Positions 1 through 7,858 of a DNA stretch of 33,609 nt are shown piece after piece. Position numbers and translations under genes: made by a program. Under the pieces are notes generated by a model. That model did not search any database and was not told the DNA's origin. It was given only the letters and a program-made list of their open reading frames with translations. Position 1 is the stretch's first letter. Every line of letters starts with the position of its first letter. The stretch covers positions 1-33,609 of IMG/VR virus record IMGVR_UViG_3300032605_000083. One strand, given 5' to 3'. This DNA is from a virus.

Positions 1-1184
1 ATCAATTTACTGATTGGTGTAATCAATTGTCTCAACAATATGGCCATCCAGTGTGCTATGTTCCTCCGCCATGTATTAGTCAGATTGAATTTCAGTCTTT
101 ATCATGCGGTCCAAACCAAATTGGAAATATTAACCAATCTAGGCAATACTTTTGTTCAACGCAGTCTTGGGGACCATGGACAACAACAAGCAATAATTGT
201 TCACCAGCACCACCGACTTGCCAGACATCAACGTCACAACAGGTATTAACATGTCCAATACATTACACAGGACAGATTACCCAACAAGCAACAACGAGTT
301 GTCCAAATCCTTATGGTCAACCCGTACCTGGTCAGTGGACCACTATCAGCAATTCGTGTGTTCAAGACCCACCAACTTGCCACGCATCACAAACTACAAG
401 GACGTTAAGTTGTCAGACGCACTTCTCAGGGACTATTATACAAACGGACACAGTAACGTGTTCGGATCCTTATGGTCAGCCTTCAGACAGTGGATGGGTA
501 ACAACAACAAACAGTTGCAGTCCAGATCCAGCAACATGCAATCCCTCGGTTCAAACGCAGACTCTGTCATGCCAACCTGGGTATACTGGAAGCATCATAC
601 AAAACAGATCCTCCAGCTGTTCGGATCCATATTCCACGCCAACATGGTCGGATTGGGCAACGACTTCCAATACATGTATAATGACAGCTACGAATATAAA
701 CAACCCAGTGAGCCCTATAAGTCCAATAAGTCCAACGAATCCGAATTCGGTTATATCCAAGAGTACAACCCAAACGGCTGTGCAACCTGTGGATGTTCCA
801 CAAAACCCTGTTATTGTGAGTACCCCATCAAACTCAACGACAGCATCAACGAATACAACGAGCACAAGCTCAAGTAATACCTCAAGTAGCTCAAACACTA
901 CTACCACAGTTCAAACAACTGTACCAAAAGGCAAAGAAATAGTGCCTGGTTTTGGCATTGTAATGAGTATGCAAATGCTCAATACAGGCTATAACATGCA
1001 ACAACAACAGTTAACTGAATATATAACTTTAATACAGGAACAAGAATATGGAAAACAACAAGACTTTCTCATTGACTTTATCACCTCAAATGATACTGGG
1101 GATAATCTTGACCGCATTGCCGATTATAGGTGGCGGAGCTTACTTGGCAATAACCCGTTACAACGAAATGGTTTCAACGATTGA
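1..1184 (+). CDS. Cys-repeat phage protein, probable fibre/receptor-binding protein (5' partial)
   Basis: The frame is open from the window edge (in phase from base 3), so the true start lies upstream; the first start-like codon inside is a TTG at 27. Counting from that TTG, residues 16-217 hold four repeats with four cysteines each in near-fixed spacing (C-x10-C-x15-C-x14 or 18-C), each ending in a W-x-TT-x-SN-x-C type motif. A Ser/Thr/Pro-rich low-complexity linker (about 225-300) and a Gln-rich tail follow. The repeats look like small disulfide-bonded modules suited to a surface-exposed virion protein. The position just before the lysis genes fits a tail fibre. The last 137 nt overlap the next gene in another frame, which is unusually long. 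Function is inference; the repeats are direct observation. Confidence 0.7.
   Translation, partial: QFTDWCNQLSQQYGHPVCYVPPPCISQIEFQSLSCGPNQIGNINQSRQYFCSTQSWGPWTTTSNNCSPAPPTCQTSTSQQVLTCPIHYTGQITQQATTSCPNPYGQPVPGQWTTISNSCVQDPPTCHASQTTRTLSCQTHFSGTIIQTDTVTCSDPYGQPSDSGWVTTTNSCSPDPATCNPSVQTQTLSCQPGYTGSIIQNRSSSCSDPYSTPTWSDWATTSNTCIMTATNINNPVSPISPISPTNPNSVISKSTTQTAVQPVDVPQNPVIVSTPSNSTTASTNTTSTSSSNTSSSSNTTTTVQTTVPKGKEIVPGFGIVMSMQMLNTGYNMQQQQLTEYITLIQEQEYGKQQDFLIDFITSNDTGDNLDRIADYRWRSLLGNNPLQRNGFND
72..677 (+). repeat. Four tandem ~50-residue Cys-rich coding repeats
   Basis: From the TTG at 27, cysteines fall at residues 16/27/43/58, 65/76/92/111, 118/129/145/164 and 171/182/198/217. The period is 49 then 53, 53 residues. 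Similarity is seen at protein level (PPTC, LSC, TG-x-I, DPYG) more than at DNA level, so the array is old rather than freshly duplicated. Confidence 0.85.
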
Positions 1185-1443
1185 ATCTGTTAAAGGTTTG
1201 GAGGATATTCAAACCCGCATTAACACATTAGAAGTTCAATCTAAATCACAACAAGAACGTATTGCATCATTACAAGATACCTCTGTCAGAATGCAAGAAA
1301 AATCATCTGATGCACTAGCAACTTCAAGAGAAGCTATTGCTATGGCAAAAGGTAATACACAAGAAGTTAATGCTGCCATTACTTCAATGAATGAGCAAAT
1401 GAAAGCATTACGTAAGGCCACAATAAATCCTTTAGGAAACTAA
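1048..1443 (+). CDS. Small membrane protein with C-terminal coiled coil
   Basis: 131 residues. A hydrophobic segment at about 15-34 (ILGIILTALPIIGG) is followed by a long polar helix with heptad-like spacing (about 45-120), so one membrane anchor plus a coiled coil. The ATG follows an AGGA 8 nt upstream and lies inside the end of the preceding gene. It sits directly before the holin candidate and is probably part of the lysis cassette or a membrane-anchored accessory. The specific function is not recognised. Confidence 0.7.
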   Translation: MENNKTFSLTLSPQMILGIILTALPIIGGGAYLAITRYNEMVSTIESVKGLEDIQTRINTLEVQSKSQQERIASLQDTSVRMQEKSSDALATSREAIAMAKGNTQEVNAAITSMNEQMKALRKATINPLGN

Positions 1444-1444
1444 T

Positions 1445-1675
1445 ATGAATAAACTCATTAAAGACATCTTAACTGAAGACGATAATCAAACATTTTGTAT
1501 TGCTAGATTTGTAGCAATTGTAGCTGTACTCACATTTTCAGCATGTGCATTGGTTCATGTATTTCATGGATCATCATTTGACTTTTCACAATTAGGCATT
1601 GGATTTGGTTCAGTGTTAAGTGGAAGTGGTGTAGCTATTGGTGCTAAAGCAGCAACACAAAAAGATAAAGAATGA
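1445..1675 (+). CDS. Putative holin
   Basis: 76 residues with two likely membrane segments (about 20-42, FVAIVAVLTFSACALVHVF, and about 50-68, a Gly/Ser/Ala-rich stretch) and a charged C-terminal tail ending KDKE. That matches a small class II holin, which would collect in the inner membrane and open holes so that the endolysin reaches the cell wall. Its place immediately before Rz, Rz1 and the endolysin is the main support; no family motif is recognised. The stop overlaps the start of the Rz-like gene (ATGA). Confidence 0.6.
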   Translation: MNKLIKDILTEDDNQTFCIARFVAIVAVLTFSACALVHVFHGSSFDFSQLGIGFGSVLSGSGVAIGAKAATQKDKE

Positions 1676-2079
1676 TCCTTCTATATATTAGACTTGCATT
1701 CTTTGGTATAGCTATCACAGGTGCAGCTATAGGTGGATGGTATGTAGAACATCTACGATTTGTAGCATTTAAGACTGATGTTGAAGCTCAAGGAAAAATC
1801 CAAGAAGAACACAACAAAGTCGTATTAGCTCAACAAAAAGAAATAACAACAAAGGTAACAGACAACTATGAAAAAAAGCTTAATTCTCTTCACGCTTATT
1901 ATGACGGGATGCACAAGCCTAGTTCCAGTGGCAGTGCAGTGTCCGACACCAGCAACACCTTCAGACTCCCTAATGGCTCAACCAAAGACTATTTATCTAT
2001 TACCAGAGACTGTGCAGACGAGACAGAACACGTCATCAGCCTCCAAGAATTCATCAACCTCCAATTAGGTGTTAAATGA
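1672..2079 (+). CDS. Rz-like inner-membrane spanin
   Basis: 135 residues: an N-terminal membrane anchor (about 2-24) and a periplasmic region rich in Glu, Gln and Lys predicted to be helical (about 28-75). The C-terminus (TRDCADETEHVISLQ) resembles the conserved end of Rz proteins with its Cys and Leu/Gln pattern. i-spanins pair with the o-spanin Rz1 to fuse inner and outer membranes in the last lysis step of Gram-negative hosts. The whole Rz1 gene is embedded in it in another frame. The start overlaps the holin stop. Confidence 0.75.
   Translation: MILLYIRLAFFGIAITGAAIGGWYVEHLRFVAFKTDVEAQGKIQEEHNKVVLAQQKEITTKVTDNYEKKLNSLHAYYDGMHKPSSSGSAVSDTSNTFRLPNGSTKDYLSITRDCADETEHVISLQEFINLQLGVK
1868..2068 (+). 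CDS. Rz1-like outer-membrane lipoprotein spanin, embedded in Rz
   Basis: 66 residues lying wholly inside the Rz gene in another frame. It has the Rz1 layout: a short signal (MKKSLILFTLIMTGC) with a lipobox Cys at residue 15, then a short Pro/Ser/Thr-rich tail without charge clusters. o-spanins are lipoylated at that Cys, sit in the outer membrane and bind Rz across the periplasm. The nested arrangement is the lambda-type Rz/Rz1 layout and supports both calls together. Confidence 0.75.
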   Translation: MKKSLILFTLIMTGCTSLVPVAVQCPTPATPSDSLMAQPKTIYLLPETVQTRQNTSSASKNSSTSN

Positions 2080-2663
2080 ACGAATCTCAATTACAAGAGC
2101 TTGGTATAGACTTAAAATGGCTTGACCCTATCAATCAAGCACTTAAAAAATATGCTTTAGATTCTAATAGACGTATTGCTGCATTTATTGGTCAATGCCA
2201 ACATGAATCTGGTAACTTTAAGTTTGTAAAAGAAAACCTTAATTATAGTGCTGAATCACTTATGAAAACATGGCCTAGTCGTTTTCCTGATCTTGATACA
2301 GCGAATCAATATGCCCATAATCAAGAAAAGATTGCTAATAAAGTTTATGCAGGACGTATGGGTAACACGGAGGATGGAGATGGATTCAAATACATTGGTC
2401 GTGGTGTTATACAAATCACTGGTAAAGATAATTACAAGAATTGTGGAGAAGCATTGGGCTTGGATCTTTTGGATAATCCTGACCTTATTTCTGAACCTAC
2501 TGGGGCTGTATTGTCTGCTGGCTGGTTCTGGAACAAACATGGGCTAAACATTTTAGCTGATGCACAAGACTACACAAATATGACAAAACGCATTAATGGC
2601 GGTATACTTGGCCTTGATGATCGTGTTATGAAAATTAATAAGGTATTAGACGTACTAGAATAA
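2076..2663 (+). CDS. Endolysin, glycoside hydrolase family 19 (chitinase-like)
   Basis: 195 residues matching the phage GH19 lysin layout: an early helix ending QCQHESGNF with the presumed catalytic Glu44, then the conserved GRGVIQITGKDNY segment near residue 110, and a SAGWFWNKHG motif near 150. These enzymes cut the glycan strands of peptidoglycan. No signal peptide or membrane anchor is seen, so release through the holin is expected. It overlaps the Rz stop by 4 nt and closes the lysis cassette. Confidence 0.88.
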   Translation: MNESQLQELGIDLKWLDPINQALKKYALDSNRRIAAFIGQCQHESGNFKFVKENLNYSAESLMKTWPSRFPDLDTANQYAHNQEKIANKVYAGRMGNTEDGDGFKYIGRGVIQITGKDNYKNCGEALGLDLLDNPDLISEPTGAVLSAGWFWNKHGLNILADAQDYTNMTKRINGGILGLDDRVMKINKVLDVLE

Positions 2664-2664
2664 T

Positions 2665-5022
2665 ATGCCATTACAAAAACTCACATATAGACCAGGCGTT
2701 AACCGAGAAGGTACTGATTACAGTAACGAAGGTGGATTTTATCTTTCTGATAAAGTTCGTTTTAGATCAGGTCTTCCAGAAAAAATTGGTGGCTGGGTTC
2801 AGGTTAATCCAAGTCAATATGTAGGTGTTTGCCGTGCTTTATGGTCATGGATTAATCTTAACGGTCTTTCAAGCTATATTGGTGTAGGAACTAGCTCTAA
2901 GTATTATATTTACTTTGGTGGTACTTATAATGACATTACACCTATATCTTATACAAGTTCACTCACAGCAGCTATTGCTACTGTTGCTTCTTCATATGTG
3001 TTAACTATTACAGATGGTAACTATTCACCTAATGTAGGTGATTATGTTCTTCTTTCAGCTACATCAAATGTAGGCGGTATCAACATTGCCACTTCTGGTA
3101 TTAATGCCAATAATGAATATATCGTTGCATCTTTTTTAAATGCTACTCAATACACAGTCACTTCATCTAATGCGGCTTCTTCTACAGCCACAGGTGGAGG
3201 CACAGTCACAGCTCAATATGAATATCCAGTAGGTCTAGTCACAGAAACAGTAGGCACGGGATGGGGATCTGGTCCTTGGGGTGGAGATACTACATCACCT
3301 GTCTTGATGAGTGCTAATCCAATTACGACCACTGCATCAAGTTCTACAGTTACTATTGCTTTCTCAAATACTTTTATTGTCAATGCAACCGCTTTAGTCG
3401 TAGGTCAACAATATCAAATTGTAGCGTCTGGCACAACAAACTGGACATCTATTGGTGCATCTTCAACAGCTGTAGGCACCGTCTTTACTGCTACTAATGT
3501 TGGTACAGGTTCAGGTACTGCAGCTATAGTTACCGTAGCATTGAGTGGAGCAGCTTCTGTAGGAGGCGTTCCTGCAGCTGTGCTAAATAATACATTCCAA
3601 ATATCCAATATATCGGCTGCTGGATTTACAATTACTTTACCTAATTCATACAAAGCCACATCATCAGCTACAGGTGGTGGATCTTCTGTTTATATTAATG
3701 TGCAAGAAGGATCTCGTGGTTGGGGCACAGGTTATACATCTGGTATAGCTCTACAATTAAGACTTTGGACAAATGATAACTATGGTGCAGACTTAGCCAT
3801 AGCACCTCGTGGTGGACCTATTTACTATTGGGTAGCTGCAAATGGCGTATCTACTCGTGCTGTAGCTTTAAGTAGCTTAGCATCTAATTCTACTGTACCT
3901 GGAACATCTTATACCTATCAACAGTTTGTTCCATTAGAAACTAATCAAATTTTATCAGCTCCTATCCAACAATTCTTAATTGCTATGGGTGCTAATTCTT
4001 ATAACCCATCAAACCCAAACACAGCATTCAATCCCATGCTTGTACGTTGGTCAGATCAAGCTAACCAATTTACTTGGGTACCAAGTACCACAAATCAATC
4101 TGGTGAGTTCCAATTGACGAATGGTTCTTACATTATGCAATCTCAAACTACACGTCAAGAAATATTGATTTGGACTGATTCTTGTCTTTACTCTATGCAG
4201 TATATTGGATTCCCTTATGTTTGGTCATTCCAAGTATTGATGGATAATATTTCTATCATGTCACCTAATTCAGCAGTCACAGTTAATAACGTAACTTATT
4301 GGATGGGTAAAGATAAATTCTATATGTATAACGGTACTGTTTCCACATTACCATGTTCATTACGTCAGTATGTATTTGATGACATCAATACTAACCAATC
4401 ATTCCAAGTCTTTTCTGGATCTAATGAGGGCTATAACGAAGTTTGGTGGTTCTATGTAAGTAACTCAAGTGGTTCAAATCAAATTGACAAATATGTGATT
4501 TACAACTATTTAGATAAGGTTTGGACATATGGAACAATGGCTCGTACTGCATGGTTACAATATGGTATTAACCCATACCCAGTAGCAGCAGATTATAATA
4601 ATAGGCTTCTTTATCATGAGGTTGGTACAGATGATGTTTCAACATCAAGCCCACAACCTATTACTTCTTACATACAGTCTTCTGATTTTGGTATTGATGC
4701 TGGAGACCATTTAGGCTTTGTATGGCGTATGTTACCTGATGTAAACTTTAACGGATCTACAGTCAATAATCCGTCTGTCACCATGACCTTATATGGCCGT
4801 CAAAATTCAGGTGCTACTGTAGTTACTTCAGATGTTGATTCTGTGATAAGTGCAAATAACTATACATCAGTTTCAGAGTATCCAATCCAACAATTTAGTG
4901 GTGAAGTTTATACTAGACTTCGTGCTCGTCAAATGGCATTTAATATTACATCTACAGGACTAGGTGTGGCATGGCAACTTGGTGTGCCTCGTATTGATGT
5001 TAAACCAGATGGTAGAAGATAA
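2665..5022 (+). CDS. Large virion protein, P22 gp10-like (DNA stabilisation / tail hub) candidate
   Basis: 785 residues. The N-terminus (LTYRPGVNREGTDYSNEGG, then DKVRFRSGLPEKIGGW) is a pattern I associate with structural proteins of aquatic podovirus-like phages that play the role of P22 gp10, closing the portal channel and joining the tail. Low-complexity Ser/Thr/Gly beta-rich sequence fills about 90-350, followed by a Trp/Tyr-rich part that could form a propeller (about 360-700). Residues about 243-288 carry a separately recurring phage motif (GTTNWTSIGA, VGTVFTAT), suggesting an inserted small beta domain. The structural role is well supported; the exact position in the tail is inference. 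Confidence 0.65.
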   Translation: MPLQKLTYRPGVNREGTDYSNEGGFYLSDKVRFRSGLPEKIGGWVQVNPSQYVGVCRALWSWINLNGLSSYIGVGTSSKYYIYFGGTYNDITPISYTSSLTAAIATVASSYVLTITDGNYSPNVGDYVLLSATSNVGGINIATSGINANNEYIVASFLNATQYTVTSSNAASSTATGGGTVTAQYEYPVGLVTETVGTGWGSGPWGGDTTSPVLMSANPITTTASSSTVTIAFSNTFIVNATALVVGQQYQIVASGTTNWTSIGASSTAVGTVFTATNVGTGSGTAAIVTVALSGAASVGGVPAAVLNNTFQISNISAAGFTITLPNSYKATSSATGGGSSVYINVQEGSRGWGTGYTSGIALQLRLWTNDNYGADLAIAPRGGPIYYWVAANGVSTRAVALSSLASNSTVPGTSYTYQQFVPLETNQILSAPIQQFLIAMGANSYNPSNPNTAFNPMLVRWSDQANQFTWVPSTTNQSGEFQLTNGSYIMQSQTTRQEILIWTDSCLYSMQYIGFPYVWSFQVLMDNISIMSPNSAVTVNNVTYWMGKDKFYMYNGTVSTLPCSLRQYVFDDINTNQSFQVFSGSNEGYNEVWWFYVSNSSGSNQIDKYVIYNYLDKVWTYGTMARTAWLQYGINPYPVAADYNNRLLYHEVGTDDVSTSSPQPITSYIQSSDFGIDAGDHLGFVWRMLPDVNFNGSTVNNPSVTMTLYGRQNSGATVVTSDVDSVISANNYTSVSEYPIQQFSGEVYTRLRARQMAFNITSTGLGVAWQLGVPRIDVKPDGRR

Positions 5023-5306
5023 TGGCTTTTGATAACAAACTAATTCCAACGATTGCACCTAACTTACCGTTAGCCCCACCAGAATACAGTGCATTAACAC
5101 AAGATAAGTTCTCTAACGCATTACGTCTTTACTTTAATACAATAGATAGCTTTACTCGTGCAGTGGTAGTTCCAGCATATGGAACGACTGCAAATAGACC
5201 TAATCAAGGTCTTTCTATCGGACAAACATACTTTGATACCACTTTAGGTATCCCAATCTGGTATAACGGCACAAATTGGGTGAATTCTAGTGGCACAACT
5301 GTGTAA
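5022..5306 (+). CDS. Small virion-associated protein, tail-fibre adaptor type
   Basis: 94 residues. The C-terminal half contains the recurrent phage fibre motif RPNQGLSIGQTYFDTTLG followed by IPIWYNGTNWVN, often found at the ends of tail-fibre or head-fibre proteins. The N-terminus is Pro-rich. The ATG overlaps the stop of the preceding virion gene (TAATG), so the two are translationally coupled. Exact function is unknown. Confidence 0.6.
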   Translation: MAFDNKLIPTIAPNLPLAPPEYSALTQDKFSNALRLYFNTIDSFTRAVVVPAYGTTANRPNQGLSIGQTYFDTTLGIPIWYNGTNWVNSSGTTV

Positions 5307-5338
5307 AACCCTGTAAAATATTATATAATGGTGAAATT

Positions 5339-6877
5339 ATGAGTCTACATTTAGCAGCCCAACATTTACAATCCCAAGGTCGTGGAGATGATGACCACTT
5401 AGTCCATATGACGACTGGGGAATTACACGCCCTTAATGAACTTGCTAAAGCTCATGGACATTCACTAACTGTTAATCCTAAAACAGGACTTCCAGAAGCT
5501 GGATTCTTAAGTGCTATTTTACCAATGGCATTAGGTGCTTTAGGTGCAGTGACTCTTGACCCTGCTTTAGTAGACGCTGGTTTAACAGCATCACAAGCTG
5601 GATTATTAACATCTGCTGCTATTGGTCTTGGTGACTATGCTATAACAGGATCTTTAGGACAAGGCATTATGGCTGGTTTTGGTGCTTATAGCGGTGGTCA
5701 ATTAGGTTCAGATCTTAGTAATTTTGGAGCAGCTCCAGTAGAAACTCCACCACCTACATCTACACCAGCTCTTGATCCAACTACAGGTCAACCTGTTTTA
5801 ACTCCTGATGCACAACCACAGATCGCACCAAACTACAATACAACACCACAAGGGCTTCCTTCTGCAACACCAACTGCTACACCTACTGCAGGTCCAAATA
5901 CACCTAGTTTAAATAGATTGGGTTCTGGAATTGTAAACGCTGTAACGCACCCAGGAGACTTTTTATCTTCTGGACCAGGTGTTGGAATGGACGTATTAAA
6001 ATCATTAGCTCCTGCAGCTTTGGCTGGTTTACAAGGATTATCTTCTTCACAAACAAGTGGTCCTGTAGCTACTCAATCAAGCGTGCCTTCTGCTAATCAA
6101 TTAAAATATAATTCGCCTAATTTTCAACCCATGCTCCCAGCACAACCCAATCCAGCATATCAAGCTACTTATGCTAATTATGCTGCAAGTCCTTATAATC
6201 CATATGCAGCTAAAAAAGGTGGACTTATGGATGTGCATAAATATGCTGATGCTGGAGAAACAGATTTAAGTGACATTGCACCATCAAGTAAAAAAGATGT
6301 ATTAGCAGCAGAAAAAACAGCTATTGAAGATATTAACAAAGGTGCTGGAATGTTTAAACGGACTGCTAAAGAAATGCCTAAGGTTGAATCTACAGTTTAT
6401 GTAGACAAATCAGGCACAGCTAATTTACCTGCAGATCAAGCAGGTCTTGCTAACGCATCAGCTAATGCTGTATTAGCTCAAATGCCATCAAGTTATTTTG
6501 CAGGTATGCAAAAATTCCCAACTTTAGGTGCTATTAATACAAACCCTATCATTCCAAGTCAATATGCACATGGTGGTGAATTACACGGACTACCTGATTA
6601 CCATTTAGGTGATTATTCAGATGGTGGAAGACTTTTAAAAGGACCTGGTGATGGTGTATCAGATTCTATTCCTGCAACGATTGGTCATAAACAACCAGCT
6701 CGTTTAGCAGAAGGTGAATTTGTAATACCAGCTAGGATTGTTTCAGAACTTGGTAATGGCTCAACAGATGCAGGAGCTAAACGCCTTTATGAAATGATGG
6801 ATCGCATCAAAGCTAAACGTGCTAAAGCTAAAGATATAGCAGCAGACACTAAAGCATATAAATTTTTACCAGCATAA
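5339..6877 (+). CDS. Internal virion / structural protein with conserved terminal motifs
   Basis: 512 residues. Near the N-terminus is a motif seen in many podovirus-like virion proteins (QGRGDDDHLVHMTTGEL, then SLTVNPKTGLPEAGFL, about 13-58), followed by a hydrophobic Ala/Gly/Leu segment (about 58-115). A Pro/Thr/Ala-rich linker leads to a C-terminal block (LLKGPGDGVSDSIPATI, QPARLAEGEFVIPA, ELGNGSTDAGAKRL, about 430-490) and a basic Ala/Lys tail. The conserved ends joined by variable low-complexity sequence fit an ejected or internal protein. Function is inferred from context. Confidence 0.6.
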   Translation: MSLHLAAQHLQSQGRGDDDHLVHMTTGELHALNELAKAHGHSLTVNPKTGLPEAGFLSAILPMALGALGAVTLDPALVDAGLTASQAGLLTSAAIGLGDYAITGSLGQGIMAGFGAYSGGQLGSDLSNFGAAPVETPPPTSTPALDPTTGQPVLTPDAQPQIAPNYNTTPQGLPSATPTATPTAGPNTPSLNRLGSGIVNAVTHPGDFLSSGPGVGMDVLKSLAPAALAGLQGLSSSQTSGPVATQSSVPSANQLKYNSPNFQPMLPAQPNPAYQATYANYAASPYNPYAAKKGGLMDVHKYADAGETDLSDIAPSSKKDVLAAEKTAIEDINKGAGMFKRTAKEMPKVESTVYVDKSGTANLPADQAGLANASANAVLAQMPSSYFAGMQKFPTLGAINTNPIIPSQYAHGGELHGLPDYHLGDYSDGGRLLKGPGDGVSDSIPATIGHKQPARLAEGEFVIPARIVSELGNGSTDAGAKRLYEMMDRIKAKRAKAKDIAADTKAYKFLPA

Positions 6878-6887
6878 AGGAAAAGCC

Positions 6888-7406
6888 ATGGGCGGATCAT
6901 CATCACCAGCACCAGTAGTTCAACAAGTAACATCTGATTATAATGGACCAAACATTAATATGACAGGCCCTACAACTACGCCTCCACCTAATTCACCATA
7001 TCAACCAAATTATGGAACGCTTGGTGCAAATACAGGAACATCAAGTGGCATAGCTGGTATTCTTTCACAGCTTGTTAATTCAGGTGCATTTCAAAATTAC
7101 CAAACTAACCCATACGCTCCACAAGGATCTAATAATCCAGTGAATGTTCCATATGGCAATCAACAACAACCTATGTTTAATATGGGTCAAGTGAATCCAT
7201 ATGGTGGAAGCTTTGGTCAATGGAGTCCATATGGAAATACTTATGGTGGATTTAATCAATATGGCAATGGTTTTGGTGGTTGGAATCCAAACAATACAAC
7301 AGCTGGTCAAACAAGTAATGTAGCACCTCCTCCAAATACAACAGGACCTGATGCTTTAAGTCAACTTAATATGATGTCAGGACAAACGCCTCCACCAAAC
7401 GCATGA
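6888..7406 (+). CDS. Pro/Asn/Gln/Gly-rich low-complexity virion protein
   Basis: 172 residues, almost all low complexity, with repeated NPYG, SPYG and QYG units and no predicted fold. AAAGGAAAAG precedes the ATG and sets the start. It lies among the structural genes and ends 4 nt into the acetyltransferase gene. Probably a minor virion or assembly protein; family not recognised. Confidence 0.6.
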   Translation: MGGSSSPAPVVQQVTSDYNGPNINMTGPTTTPPPNSPYQPNYGTLGANTGTSSGIAGILSQLVNSGAFQNYQTNPYAPQGSNNPVNVPYGNQQQPMFNMGQVNPYGGSFGQWSPYGNTYGGFNQYGNGFGGWNPNNTTAGQTSNVAPPPNTTGPDALSQLNMMSGQTPPPNA

Positions 7407-7855
7407 TAGTATACGAGGACGTTGACGGAACGCAGTTTAAAGAAGAATTCATGAGAGTTCTTCCAGCTCATTACGAAGAGCTATGCGTAAGTAAAGAATT
7501 TCCATTTGATCCTGATTGGGATTCTTATGATCGTTTTGCACAAGCAGGAATGTTAAGAACGATTACAGTAAGAAATGATGGTGAACTTATAGGTTATATG
7601 GCTTTTTTCATACAATCTAATCCTCATTACAAATCTTGTAAGATGGCTTATGAAGATGTGTATTACTTAAAGCCAGAATACAGAAAAGGTCGTGTTGGAA
7701 TCAAGATGTTTCAATATGCAGAAGAAGCGTTAAAACGCATAGGCGTTAATCGTATGTTAATTCATACAAAAGTCCATTTGGATAATTCAAGGTTATTAGA
7801 ATATTTAGGTTATAAATTCACAGATAAGATATACACAAAGACAATTCAAGGATAG
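7403..7855 (+). CDS. GNAT-family N-acetyltransferase
   Basis: 150 residues. The acetyl-CoA binding motif A is visible as VYYLKPEYRKGRVGIKMF (about 86-104). It is followed by a helix and the late NSRLLEYLGYKFTDKIY element that closes GNAT folds. The acceptor is unknown; phage copies among structural genes may modify a virion or host protein. It overlaps the previous stop (ATGA) and is followed closely by the large virion protein, so it belongs to the late operon. Confidence 0.75.
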   Translation: MIVYEDVDGTQFKEEFMRVLPAHYEELCVSKEFPFDPDWDSYDRFAQAGMLRTITVRNDGELIGYMAFFIQSNPHYKSCKMAYEDVYYLKPEYRKGRVGIKMFQYAEEALKRIGVNRMLIHTKVHLDNSRLLEYLGYKFTDKIYTKTIQG

Positions 7856-7858
7856 ATT

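Noticed and set aside
197-877. 226-residue plus-strand ORF inside the Cys-repeat gene
   Set aside because: Shadow frame: irregular composition, no Shine-Dalgarno sequence, and the overlapping frame has clear regular repeats.
551-907. 118-residue minus-strand ORF (Val/Leu/Phe-rich)
   Set aside because: Antisense shadow of the Ser/Thr/Asn-rich part of the Cys-repeat gene.
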